The notes under the pieces are model-generated. The model searched no databases. It saw only the letters and a list, made by a program, of their open reading frames with translations, and was not told the origin of the DNA. Of a DNA stretch of 64,000 nucleotides, positions 45,954 through 58,593 are shown in pieces (position 1 is the stretch's first letter; every line of letters starts with the position of its first letter). The translations under genes and the position numbers were made by a program. The stretch comes from Ulota crispa (taxonomy: Eukaryota > Streptophyta > Bryopsida > Orthotrichales > Orthotrichaceae), in NCBI GenBank assembly GCA_963920765.1, contig OY987245.1, positions 498,501-562,500 on the forward strand. The letters are read 5' to 3'.

Positions 45954-48054
45954 GGCCATGAATAAACTCGGGGTTTTCTGAACCAACATTTGAGGCCAAA
46001 GTTAAGTTCCAACGGCCGTAAGTACTCATTATAACAAGAGTACAAAACGGTTGTTTGAGGTTGTTTTGACCTCGTTGTCATGATAGTACGCATGATAGTT
46101 GAGGCCATAACTCCAAGCCTTGGTGCCTTACAGTTCTTAAACGAAAAGGAACAAAGATGGAGACCAAACAGAGCCATTGAGATTTCAATTTCAGCTTATA
46201 TTGTTGATTAACCCACTGCAGCATTTTAGTTTAAACTGTTTTATTTTATTGACATATAACAAAGGCCTTAACGCAACAAACTGCTCCTCCATTCATGTTA
46301 ATCCCAGATCTTGTAGTAAAGGCCATGTCATCCTGTCTTTTGAGCATCTCAGTGTTTTTTCAAAGTTTTAACCTTGACTTTTCACCTAAAGGTTATGGGG
46401 TTGATTCAAAAATTCAATCAATGAAAGGCAAAGATAGGAATCTTCTTGGGCTCTAAAACAACTTTCACTCCTATTATAAAATAGTCTTTATATCAACACC
46501 TAAACCATGAGTACAAATGACAATGATTTCTTTGTTGATAAAAAGTTTGCAACTAGGGACAATGAGGGACACCTCACTTGAAATAATTATCACTTGATGG
46601 TCTCTGTTGTAGGCTTGTATTGCAATAATTGCAACAAAAAAACCCAATGAGTCGTGAAGGAGGCCTTGATAAAAAGCTGCAATAGAAAAAGATTCTCCAT
46701 GAATGTTGTTTTATGAAACTTTCATATTGCAAGCTCATTATGTTGTTTTGAACATGGTTTGTTCTTAATTCATAGGATGATCTAGAGTCAAATATTAGTA
46801 TTCCACTCATATAGTTTAAAAGTCTAAATTGTTTTTGTTCTTTTGGGCCAAAGTTCTCTGTTTTTACTTTAAAAGGCCTTTTCTTTTAGTTTGCCAAAGA
46901 ATGCACATAATTTGTTTATCCAATGTCTAGTCAATATTTACTTAATTGCAATGAATGATGATCATCGGTGTACAGCACCTACAACTTAACTTTGTTCACT
47001 AGGCAATTGACCAATTGCACACTACATATTCAAATTTCTCTAATCAATGTTGGCAGTTACATATGTTGTGCACAAAATTCCAAGCTTTAGAAAGTTTACA
47101 TGTTTCCAATGGCTAGGTAAAGATATTAGCTTATGCACAATCAATTCAATACTAGGTTCCATTTTGCAATACTGTGGGGTGAACAAACTTAAGTTGGAGG
47201 CCGCGGTACATAACTTATGAACTATAATATAGTTTCAAAGAATGTTGCTAGAAAATGATTACAAATTTGCTATAAAAAAATGCTTTGTTAGTGTAGAATG
47301 TGCATAAAAGCTTTTACACAATGTCCAAATGGAAATCAATAATATTTTAGTGTATAAGACACTAGTAGTCCATTCAATATTATGAATTTGATGAACAATG
47401 TTGCTTTTGATAAGATTTTTGTACCTTATAGATATTTGTATATTCAAAATTAAGACTTTGACAATCTTTTTTTTTTGGCTTCAAGTCATTTACAAGAAGA
47501 ATTATTACTTCTTAATATTGAAGGCACTCAAAACCAGTTTATGATCATTGCTCTATTTTTGGCAAAATTTTCAAGCCAAAATGGAAATTTAAAGTTTTAG
47601 ATGTTTTTGCATACTAGATTGAATAACCTTTTTATTAGAGCATTCTAAACTAACTAATATTTTCTTTAGTCAAGAATAATTAAGGATAAGTAAATAAAAC
47701 ATTCACTATTTATTTAGGTTCAAAAATTCACTATTAGAAGAATGTCTTGATATTTTCAGCATTATGTCTTTGTGCTTTTATACATAAATGAATCAAAGTA
47801 GCCTTTTTGCCAATTAGTCAAAATCATATTTGTCAAAAAGACAATTAGCAACCATAATTTTAAAAAAATGAAAATTTGGTTTTTATTGTATTTTTGCCCA
47901 GAAAATTTGTTTCGAATAAGCTTGGAACAAGATAATGGTTGATGGGACCTTTAGGGATGAAAACATTGTCACCAAGCAGTTAATATCTTAATTGTATAAT
48001 AACCTCAGTCACCCAACTGAAACCCAGTCTTCCTAATTTTGTGAAAAGAATTAC
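45954..48054. other. AT-rich spacer
   Basis: Four frames of 62-78 codons on either strand have no domain. No terminal repeats were recognised. Confidence 0.4.
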
Positions 48055-48984
48055 TTAATCCCTCAAGGACGAAAGGGTTTTTCAAAGAAACATGGTCAAA
48101 AACTGCGTTTTCTGGGTATGATGATCAAAAATGAAAATCATAATTTTTTTTAAAACTCAACCGTATAAAACTATAGTAAAATATTTATCCAATCTATACA
48201 AAAAAATTCAGTCCATTTGGCCACATGGATTGTAAGATTATAACAAATTTTTTTTCACTCTTGCAAAACAAGGTCAAGCGGTCAGCAAACATTGAGCCAT
48301 CTTGGAGTAAAATTTTTGCTCTACACAAAAATGAGGTTTTTGACCATTCATAAGTATGTGATGTGAGGTTCACTCATAAAAAAATTTAGAAGAAAATGTA
48401 AAATCCAACTTATTCTAAATTACCCTCCAATGCAAGATGGTTACATGAATTGGCAATACACTAGTCATAGTTTTATGATTTTTTGTGCAATGAGGGAGTT
48501 TTTTATTTGAGATTTGAATGATCAAATTTAAAGGTAAACATCTGAAATTATTTGAAAAATATCAAGAGTTTTGAATATATACATTGCAAGAAAATAGGGA
48601 TTGAAGTTAGAAGAAAATATTTTTTCTTGGAGTTGCCTAGACATAGTCAACAAAGTTTGACTCCTCTTAGAACGTGATTTGAGAGCTCATTATTATTATT
48701 TTTTGACAATTGTATACCATGTTTTATTAATTGCATACATGTCAAATTTCAAAAATTGATGAAAATTTTAGCATAAGATTCTCCAAAAATGCCCAAATTC
48801 AATTGGGCAACACAACTTTTGAATCGGACATCTAATTGAGAATTTTTTTTATTTTTCCACTTGGAGGATACATATTTACACCTTGCGTGACAATTTTTGA
48901 GAGCATCCAATAAAATTCACTTCATATGACTCTACTACCAAAGTTCTCAAGTGTCCAATGGACACTTGGACCTTTAGGGGTTAA
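48055..48984 (+). mobile_element. F1: TTAA-flanked element, type F
   Basis: 930 bp from TTAATCCCTCAAGGACG to GGACCTTTAGGGGTTAA. It aligns with F2 throughout: GTTCACTCATAAAAAAATT, GGCAATACACTA, GACTCCTCTTAGAA and GCATAAGATTCTCCAAA. No coding content. Confidence 0.85.
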
Positions 48985-49152
48985 ATGCTTTGGTTATACA
49001 ATTGTGCAGTATTGTTGTGCTCTCATGAACCCTGCACCATGTGGCTTTTCATAAATGGTGCGGATTTGGATTCATGGATTGCATATATTAATAGGAAATG
49101 GCCTGCCAAAACTTGACATTAACATGATTGATTGGGGGAGTTGCATGGGCCT

Positions 49153-50050
49153 TTAACTCCTAAATGCCTAAGGCACTCAAATTGGGAGTCTGGGAAAACT
49201 TGAGACCTTGTTGGAGGCAAGGATTTTTGTTTTTTGTTTTTTGTTTTATTTTGAGAAAGATAAGGTTTGAAAAAAGCTTAAATATCATATTTGATTTCCC
49301 TCCATACCATGTTCAAAATGTTTTTGGTGGAAGCTAAATTGCAAGCATGTCTCTTGTGCATCTTAAAGTGTGATGGATAGTATCACTAAAAAGCCTATGA
49401 TAAACTACCACATTGGAAAGACAAGTAGCAAGTTGAGATTAAAGTAAAAATTTCCCTTGGGCACTCCTTTGGGCAATCAAGGCTCTTTTACTAAAATCTC
49501 ATCATTTAAATGAGTTTTTGAGCTAGTTTCACTTGAAATGTTTTTTTTACACAAATCAGAATCTATTCTCCTTAAATTCTCTTTCATTCAAAATTATGTT
49601 TTGTCAATGATTGGTGCTAAACATTGTTTTTGTATTAGGTGGTAGCTCTTTGACATTTGCATTGCACATTCATTTGTGAAATTGTGCTCATGGATTTGGA
49701 AGGGAGGTCATTAGTTTTGAAGTAACAACAACATTCAAGTACTAAATCATCATAAGTGGTGGTTAATTTCTCAATTTTGTACTCAAAAGCTGCCAATTTG
49801 CATAAAAATTTTTGGGTGGCTACAAACAAAACAAAAATTGTACTCATCCACATTCAATCACAAATATTTTAACAAATTGCATGACTTTTGTAGAATTTTT
49901 TTTTTGCAAAACCACCTAAAAGCCTTGAAGTTCAAGATCCCAAGTTTACGTTTTTTTGTGAATATTTAATAATGATTACAACTACAATTCAAAAACTTCC
50001 AAAGTGCCTCCTTGAATTGAGAAAAGCACCCTTAGGCATTTAGGGGTTAA
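49153..50050 (+). mobile_element. C2: TTAA-flanked element, type C
   Basis: 898 bp from TTAACTCCTAAATGCC to GGCATTTAGGGGTTAA, uninterrupted, the same length and order as C1. The minus frame at 49635-49853 is inside it. The equivalent frame in C3 (38520-38717) differs by indels, so no protein is conserved. Confidence 0.87.
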
Positions 50051-52484
50051 GGTTGAGGCAATAAGAAAGTGGTCAATTTGCACCGTTTGTTCAAAATCCT
50101 TTGTTCTTAAAGTTTGAACAATCAACAACTTAGCATATTCAATTGAACCTCTTTTTCCACCTTGAAAAAAATTTCAAGTGTTTTTGGGATTTTTATCCTA
50201 TCAAAGGAAGTTTAGTTTTTGATTCAATTCCAAATCTTTTGAAGATAAATTAAGGGAGCACTGTCAATTTGGCTTGGGGTGACTCTTCAATTTTTAATAT
50301 ACTACATGAGATAAAAAAGAGGGTTAATTTTATTCATTAAAGATAAATTTTATATCTTTTCTAGATTTATCATAGCATTGGAAAAATATGTCTTGCTTCA
50401 TTACGTGTAAAATAGGGTGGTGAATATTCCTTCATTTTAGAATACTGTAGAAAAAAAAGGGTAGGAATTGTAGGATTACCCTCAAAGAGTTTAGTAGGAT
50501 GAGTGTAAAGTTTAGAGTTCATGAGCAATATGAATGAAAAATGGTTTTTTTTGTCCAAGTTTTGGGTTGTAACTATTTAGGGTGTACCAACAGGCTGTAG
50601 GGTAATTGAAGAAGGGTCAAGCATGCTGGCAAAAGCTGGCATTATTGTGGAATCTCAAAAGTAGGGTTTGTGCTAGCAAGCACATTGGTTTCTTTACACA
50701 CTAGCTTCTTTACATGCTATTATGCTAAGCTTACCACTGCTCTTGTTGGCACTTAGGATTCTCAAATTTGAGATTGCTTTCTTGTTGTTTACAAGATTTC
50801 TCTCCTTGGATTAGTTGAGTGCGTTGAAAGTGATGGCGAGGGTGTTGTGCAATTGAAGCTTCTCACCCTCCTTACAAAATTTTCTTCACATCATTGTACC
50901 TACAAGCGCAGGAGTGTGAGCTTAGTAGAGTTTGCGTTCAGGGTTGGATTTGTAGTCTTCATTGGCGCATTTAGGGATGGATTTCTTATCTTTTTCCGCC
51001 AACGACAGTGGTGAACGTTGACGTTATCGCTCAATTCATTTTGCAATTCTTGACAATATGAGCTCGGGTTCATGCTCAGACTTACCTGCTGTCCTTTGCC
51101 CGGTTTTCTTCCATTCCTCTTTTTTTCTCCATTTTAGAGTTTAATGCTTCAAAGCTTGTCGTTTGCCGTTTTGTGAGTATGCATGTGGTTGAGGGTAATC
51201 TGAATTTTTAAGAATGGATTAGGGTTTAGAAAAGCTGCTTTGTAAGTATAGTTTGAGGGATGTGCTATGTGTTAAATTCTTACACTATTTTCTTGTAGGC
51301 CAAAGATCAAAATCTTCTATAAACCCATTGCATACACAGAATTTCTTCTTTTGATACTTTTGTGTTTGTAAAAGAAATAGGGTTTAAAAAATTAGGTCAT
51401 ATAACCATTTAAAAATAAGCATAGGGTACCCTAAAACACGCTAAAGTAATTTTTTATTTAAAGAAATGGAGAAAAATTTACCTTAAAGAATCCAAATACC
51501 CCCCTTTTAATTACCCCATTATTGCATGTGGTATCCAATTATTAAGGGGTGTGACCCCCAAACAATTTGGACATTTTTTGTCTATTAGGTCACCTTGATT
51601 CAGACTCTTTTTGTCAATTTGAACATCTTAATTAATTTGGACGTCTAACTGCAAACAATTTTTCTTGTAGTATAAGCACATAATAGCTTTTGCAAGTTTG
51701 AAGGATCAGTCATCAGTCCCATTGCCCAACTCATACTATTCAACATATTCACCATTTAAGTATGTGGATCCAAATCTACTTTTAATATGGAAAGTGTAGT
51801 ATATGGTTCCTCATTAAAATTTGCAGCTCCTTCAAAATGAATATAAGTATTTTAGTGAGAGTTTTCTCCACATGAAATTCTGAGTTGATGAACTTGAGAA
51901 GTTGCATTAAATTCATTTTTCGAACACTTTCTAATTTCAAGGGTTATAGAAATCACTTGATTTCGTTCACCACATGTTTACTGATAATGTTTTAATTGCC
52001 TTTCAGATAACTTTTTGAAAAGAAACTGCATTATGATTTTTTTTGAAAATATGTGAAACGTCAATGACCTAAGATAGGCTAATCTATTAAACAACAGATT
52101 TCCCTCACAACAAGGATCGTGCATGAGTGAGCACCAACACTCTACCTACAAAGAACACCATAATACATCCAAACACATGGCGTCAACCTTGGTTTACAAA
52201 GTGGGATCCTTCATTCCTTAGGTTGCTTTCAACATTCAAAATTCCCAATTATAGAATCTGATCAAGCTCATATGCATACTTGTTAGGTATTAAAGCCAAC
52301 ATGCTTCTAGGTTGTTATCTTGTGTTTGTGATAAGCCACACCACTATGAACTAAGGATTGGCCATGATCTGAGCCAATATAGTGTGTAATTGAGCTATTC
52401 TTGAATTGTAAAAAAGAGCATTGTGGCAACTTGATTTACAATTGGGCAACAAGTACTAAGATAAGTGACTATTTATCATGGCAC
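50051..52484. other. Spacer with a solo CACTA-type end
   Basis: From 50580 to 51250 the sequence is more complex than average. At 51661-51671 TTTCTTGTAGTA, preceded by repeated TCAATTTGGAC-like blocks, resembles the right end of the CACTA mini-element at 59850-60004. Its left end was not found. Nothing else recognised. Confidence 0.4.
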
Positions 52485-53262
52485 TAGGGGTGTTAAACCT
52501 TTGATTTTGGGATAACTTTATCTTGAAATTCACTCAAAGTTATGGGTGGTTGCTCACAAGGCAACCCTAGAAGTTATCACCCTTACAAAACTTTACAAAT
52601 CAATTGATAACTATGGTTATTTTCCCACATAACTCCTTTCCCTTTTCACTAGATGCGCAATGGAGTGGATTGTAAAGGAAAACTTCAAAATTTTCTCATT
52701 AAAACTAGCAGTTGGCACTAGCTACTTTGTGCATTCACCATTAGCATTTTATTACGATTTCTGTATATTAAGTCAAATGCAAACTAAAATTTTCAATAAG
52801 TTTTTAAATTGTACCTATGTGATAATATCACAAAGAGTGGACATGTGATATTATAAAGGTGAGGATGTGATATTAAAGAGGGAGAATGTGATAGAGGTGA
52901 GGACATGATATTATAGAGGGAGTATGTGATATTAAAGAGGTAATTGTGATTTTAGTAATATGATGTTGCTACTAATCATACCACTAAAAGCACAATTACC
53001 TCTTTAATATCACATTTTCACCTTTTTAATATCACATTATCCCTCTTTAATATCACATAATCATTGGTTAGCATGCTAGAAGAGAGTTACAAGATCACTT
53101 GACAACTTTTATAAAAATGAGACATAACTTTATAACTCTATCACGTACCTCCGGAGGTGGGTAATAGAGTTATCACACATGATAGCTACAAAAGGTGATA
53201 AAATTATGGACACATTCACCAAAAGTTATCACGTGAAAAAACAGGGGGTTTGACACCCCCTA
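52485..53262. mobile_element. L: TAGGGGTGTYAAACC element
   Basis: The ends TAGGGGTGTTAAACC and complement TAGGGGGTGTCAAACC match. Inside each end lies GATAACTTT. A partial relative ends at 55962 (CTTGACATCCCCTA). Its centre (52850-53062) holds a tandem array inverted on itself. Target duplication unclear. Confidence 0.7.
52835..53062. repeat. Tandem GTGATATTAAAGAGG units and their inversion
   Basis: About five units of roughly 20-24 bp built on GTGATATTAWAGAGG occupy 52846-52945. After a short centre, three units of the complement CCTCTTTAATATCAC-type follow to 53062. The two blocks can pair with each other in several registers. Confidence 0.82.
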
Positions 53263-53692
53263 CTGGTCAATGCATCTCAAGAATGATGAATACGGTTGAT
53301 AATTTAGCTGGCTGAAGCCCATTCTAACAAGCCACATTATCAAAAAAATTGCTTTAAGCCATTACAGCTGAAACTTTTTTGTTGACACATGTAACCATGC
53401 ACAAAGAAGTGTGCTTTGTAATTGGCTAATATAAGGATAAGATTGTACTGTAAATGGGTTTGCATTATTACATATTTTTCAAAAAAAATTGCAAATTTTC
53501 ATAATTTTGGGCTTTAAAAGCGCTATGACAAAAGCAACCACTTAAATTAAAACCACCACTTTTTATGAAAAAATTGGCAATCACTCTCGTTGCTAAACTC
53601 TTGATATTGTTTGCAATAAGCCGCTTGCTTTTCTACATACATCTACTGGTCATAATGACCATCATGTGTGATCAAATTTAACCTAATCTATT
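53263..53692. other. AT-rich spacer
   Basis: Nothing recognised. Confidence 0.4.
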
Positions 53693-54648
53693 TTAACCCC
53701 TAAAGCACGACAGGTGTTGCAGAGAAAAATAAGACCAAATCTGCCATTTTTTGATGATTCATTCAAAATTCAAATTAAAATTTGTTTTTTTGAGTTTCAA
53801 CCGTACAGCAGTGCAATATGCAAGTAAGACAATGTTTGAAAAAAAATTCAGCCCATCTGACCGTGTAGACTATAATGTTATAATGTTTGAAGTGAGAAAA
53901 ACAACTTTGTTACATTCTTGCAAAACAAGGTCAAGAGACTTTGAGCCCTTCTAAAGTAAATTTTTTGCTTTACACCAAAACAAATTTTTTGACCATTCAC
54001 AAGTATATGATATTAGGTTCACTCATAAAAAAATTCAAAAGCAAATATAGAATTTAGCTTATTCTAAATCACCATGTATAGCAAGGAGGTTCAGTGAATT
54101 GGCAATACACTAATCATTTTTCATGATTTCTTGTGCAATGAGGAAGTCTTTTATTTGAAATCCAAACGTTGAAAAGTTAGAGACAAACATCAAGAGTATG
54201 CAAGAAAAAATTAAGGAGCTTGGGATTCATAGATTGAAAGATGATAGGGCCGAAAGTTAGAAGAAAATGTCTTTTCTTGAAACTGCCCAAACATAGTTTA
54301 AAAAGTTTGACTCCTCTTAGAATGTGATGTGAGAGCTCATTTTATTTTATTTTGACAATTGTGTACCATATTTTATTAGTTACATACATGCAAAATTTCA
54401 GAAGTTAATGAGTGTTTTTGCATAAGATTCTCCAAAGATGCCCAAATTGCCCAAGGTGCCCAAGTTCTTTTGGGCATCATAACTTTTTACTCAAGCATCC
54501 AATTAAAGTTATTTTTTCTCACACAAAGGTATTCATTGTGTGCACCTTGTCTCCAAATTTAAAAAAACATCTGCCAAAAAATTACTTCATAGGAATTTAC
54601 CCAACTTTCAATCGATTGTTGAACAAACTCTTGTGGTCTAGGGGTTAA
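53693..54648 (+). mobile_element. F2: TTAA-flanked element, type F
   Basis: 956 bp from TTAACCCCTAAAGCACG to TGTGGTCTAGGGGTTAA. It is collinear with F1. The contained frames differ from those of F1, so no protein is conserved. Confidence 0.85.
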
Positions 54649-55177
54649 GTTGTAGCAAAAAAATGGCATCAATAACATTTGTGAGAAGAGAAAAAGAAAG
54701 TAAATATGTCAGTCACAAAATCAAGGATGCAAAAGCTAATACATGGTAGGATAAACCTTCACTGGGCATGTTTTTTAAAGCCAACCTTACTAAATTCGAG
54801 TAGCAAGTACATACTAATTAAAATTTGTTTAATTAAAAATTGTTTAATTCTAAACCTCCTCTCGTGTTTCTTACATAAGTCTAATTTTGTACAACAATGG
54901 AGCTCGTTGAGCAAACATCTTAAATTTAGGCATTGCAAATCTTCCCGGAACTCTCTTATTAGAATTGGGAAATGTGGTACCAAAATCAAAGTTAGGGTGA
55001 ATTTATATGAAAGTAGAAATCAACTTTAATAGGTGTTGGTATATTTGACACGGAATTTCTAGACCACAAACAAATCTTGTTATTTCCACCAACTTAGCAG
55101 CATCCTCAGCTTGTTATAACCTCTCTAGATGTTCAGAAAATCAAGAAGAGATGAAGGTAGAGGTCACATCACAATAT
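54649..55177. other. Spacer
   Basis: Overlapping frames at 54706-55029 (plus) and 54759-54989 (minus) have no known domain. Confidence 0.35.
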
Positions 55178-55367
55178 TAGGGGGTTTCAAATAAGCCGTT
55201 CACAACCAATTTTGTTCAAGTGGATGAAATTGGTGAATAACCCGGTCAAGTCACTCCGTGAACAAGTCATGAGCCCATGACAACCTCCTAAGGTTGTGAC
55301 AACATATTCATAGGTGACCAAAAACGATCATTTGTTCATTGTTTATTTGAGATATTTGAACCCCCTA
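55178..55367. mobile_element. K2: TAGGGGGTTT inverted-repeat element
   Basis: 190 bp, a short relative of K1, with ends TAGGGGGTTTCAAATA and complement TAGGGGGTTCAAATATC. Shared inner blocks include GTGAACAAGTCATG and GATGAAATTGGTGAA. Confidence 0.72.
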
Positions 55368-56369
55368 TTATGTGGAATCTTGCAATTCAACCACGGTTGC
55401 TAGTAGGCGAGCTTGTGAGAGGGAAAAAAATTTGTAAAAATTAACAACTGGAAACCTATGACCGCGTGGTGAGTTCAAGGAAAAGAATCTAAGATTGTGG
55501 AACTAAGTGTACAAAAGGAGCTAGTTTTGACCCATAAGGGAGAAAATATGCATTATCACCATGAACAAAGACATGGGTGATTACATTTTTTAAACAACTT
55601 CAATAAGAGAATACAATTTGGGGATCACCCACATGCAATCATGTCTTACCCATCACAACACATCGCGCTCATTAAGCAAGTCAAGGAGGCGCTTCCCTAC
55701 GCACTTGTTGATAAGCAATTCTCAGATGAGGTCACCCTGCCGGAAGGGAGGAACCCTACAAGATAGGAACAAGTCCATTACTTTCTTTTTTGATTCTAAT
55801 GACTTACTGTCAAATGGACCATAACTTGTTTGAATTATGCTGCACCTACCGAGGTGCTTGATAGAAGTTATCTGATCTCATAACTTGCAAAAATTATTCA
55901 ACTAAGGGGTGAACTCACTTGGAGTTATCGAGTGAAAAACTCCAAGGCTTGACATCCCCTATTGCCCACCAAGTACAGTACATGGCTCTCTATGGGATTA
56001 ATTGCCTTATTCTAGTGATCTCAAATGCAAGCTTTCGTAGTTAGCTCAAATGGCTTACTTACTATTACATGTGCTAAAAACCCCTAATTTAACCCGTAGG
56101 TATTCTCATTGTTTGTAGCTACATAAAAATTAATATGTAGAACCTTTGGTAACTTTAGCCCCATTTTGAAACAACGTTAAGGGCTTCAGGTTCAAATTTA
56201 GAATAATGAATAAATGTTTACATATATCATGCATACATAAACTTGATCTTCATCATTCATCCATGTGTTATTAAAATCTTTTGTAAGTATTTTCACATTT
56301 GTATTTTGAGAATCTTTAAAACTTTTGTAATCATTATTTTGCACTTCAAAGGTACAAATGTACTTGATG
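55368..56369. other. Spacer with partial L-type copy
   Basis: The stretch 55815-55962 resembles the right half of L: GCACCTACCGAGGTGC, GAGTTATC, GTGAAAAACTCC and CTTGACATCCCCTA. No left end was found. The remainder is AT-rich without a gene. Confidence 0.45.
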
Positions 56370-56611
56370 TTAACCTTTAAAGGACCAAGCTACTATGATA
56401 CATACTATGTATGCTGTTGTATAATTGACATTTGCTATCAACAAATGGTTTTAATTTGGGATCTTGACTACCTCACTTGAACAATATTGATCTATATTCT
56501 AATTTCTTTATTGATCTCAAATGTAATAAAGGTGTGGATGCACTCCAAATATAAGAAAAATACACCATATTGTACTAGTCACAAAGGGCTATTAAGTTGT
56601 TTAAGGGTTAA
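56370..56611 (+). mobile_element. E2: short TTAA element
   Basis: 242 bp from TTAACCTTTAAAGGACC to GTTGTTTAAGGGTTAA, collinear with E1. Confidence 0.83.
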
Positions 56612-58593
56612 AATTACCTTTACAAATACAATAAACCAACTTTTTGAAAGGCAAATTGATATAGATTCTTCAAAAAAAAAAAACAACTAGAAATTCACAT
56701 TGTAAACTTAAAAGAAAAAAACTCTTATTAAAAATATGTTGATTTGTGCATATTTAATTTTATCCCTAGTATTATGAATCCATTCTTTCTTCAAAATTTT
56801 GTCGCAATGCATTACATGTTGTAACTTGGATACAAGGACTCGGGGAGTGCATTCCCTTTTCTTTTTGGTACACGTGTAATCCGATGAAGGGTTATTATTA
56901 AAGTAAATTAGCATCATTAGAATGGGTTTGGGCTTTATATAAAGAAAGTGTAGTCATAGATTTATTATGAAGAATCTTAAAATGCTAAAACTTTTGTTAA
57001 TTTTCTGTTTTTCTATAGTAGTACTAGAATCTATGGATTAATTGTTAGCTTTAGTTATACTAAGAACTGATTAGTGAATCTATAGAACTCTAGTATCTAT
57101 AGCTAGCTGCTAAGGTAGTTATTCTAACCACTCTGGAGAAGGGGTAGAAAAGAGAAATCTATTGTAGAAAAAGGTGAGCAAGAGAGGCTCCAAGAGAGTG
57201 AGAGTTGGAGAGAGAAAGAACAATCGGGTCCTTTTATGTTTAGATGAAGCGGTTGAATGAATCAAAAAAATTGCATATTTGCTATAGTGTGTGCAGATTT
57301 CCTATTGTTGTTTGTGTATGTTATTTGTATTGAATTGATTGTGGATTGTGTATGAGTGCATGTTTGTATCTATGATTGTTGAAATGCCTTGAGTGTTGGA
57401 GAGTTAAACTAAAATTGATTGTGATTTGCAAATGTATGATTGAGGGTTGTTTGAGTTATGTGAATGATTTGGATTGGAATTCAATTGATAGAGCTTGTCT
57501 AGGAGATAGAGGAATCTATAGTTGAAATTAAGAGAATGTAACATCATATTAGGTAAATTGGGAAAAATAAAGGTACCATTTTTACTCCACCTCAAACCAG
57601 ATTCAAAAGCATCAGATTCAGTCTAAGCCATTAAGATTTTTTCTCTCACACATTCCTCCTCTCAAGTGAGGGCACGTGTACAAAAAAAACCTTGGAGCTT
57701 GGTCTGGGGTGATCACCCCAAACCCAGAAGTCCCAAAATATCCACTTTTGCCCAATTTACCTAATATCTCGATATGTATGTTTATATTTTCTAGTGATTG
57801 ATTTTATGTGTGTGATTCATTTGAGATTAAATGTGATATGTGAATGCTTGGTCTATTGCAATTTATTTTTATAGTTATTGTGAGGCTTGGGTTGAGTCTA
57901 TAGATTTGGGATTGAGAGAAAAGTGAATACGAAAATCAATTGTGTTTGGTTAAGAGAGTGAAAGAAACTGATAGTTGAATTAAGGAAATTTAATTGAGAA
58001 ATCAATAGTAATTCAAATGAAGGCCATAGAGATGAATTAAGTACAATAGTTTATCAAATGAGAATGTTTGAATAGAACCTAATTGTAATCTATAGATTTG
58101 GAAGATTAAAAAAGATTATTTCAAAGAAAGAGATTTCATATCTATAGAGAATGTTGTGAGAGTTTAAGTTTAAATCTATAATATCCATGGTGAGATTGAC
58201 AAAATGTCAATAGCCATTTATGAATAGGCTATGACTAGATAATTGAGAGTGATATATGAGAGTGATATAAAGCTGTGGCTATGAGGGCTGATTTGCATTC
58301 AATAGATGCTGAGTATGAATTTATGAAAGATATAGGATTGGAGTCTATAAAGAGAAATAATTCAGAGTGGATTAAAGTAGAGTGGATAACTATAGCAATT
58401 TCAGAGTGATTAATGAATAATCAATTGTGAGTTTCTAGAGAAGGAAGAACTAATTAGACTTTGTTGGATAATAAAAATGTGAGGATCACAGGGAGACGGA
58501 AAGGTGAAAGCATATTAATAATAATTTATGAGTACAAAGTATCCAACTCTATAAAACAACAAAGACATCTCTTAGACTAATCAAGAGATGTGA
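56612..58593. other. AT-rich region with recurrent TCTATAG words
   Basis: Between about 57030 and 58560 the words ATCTATAG, CTATAGA and GTCTATA recur many times at irregular spacing in purine-rich, weakly coding sequence. H3 interrupts it. No open frame is supported. It could be decayed LTR or other retroelement sequence, since the copia element lies just beyond. Confidence 0.35.
57546..57767. mobile_element. H3: H-type inverted-repeat element
   Basis: The ends ATATTAGGTAAATTGGGAAA and complement ATATTAGGTAAATTGGGCAA match almost perfectly. The interior aligns with the right part of H4 (CACCTCAAACCAGATTC, GGCACGTGTACAAAAAAA). Confidence 0.78.

Noticed and set aside
52835..53062. CRISPR-like array
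   Set aside because: Units are contiguous and imperfect without distinct spacers, half are inverted, and the context is a plant-type element.
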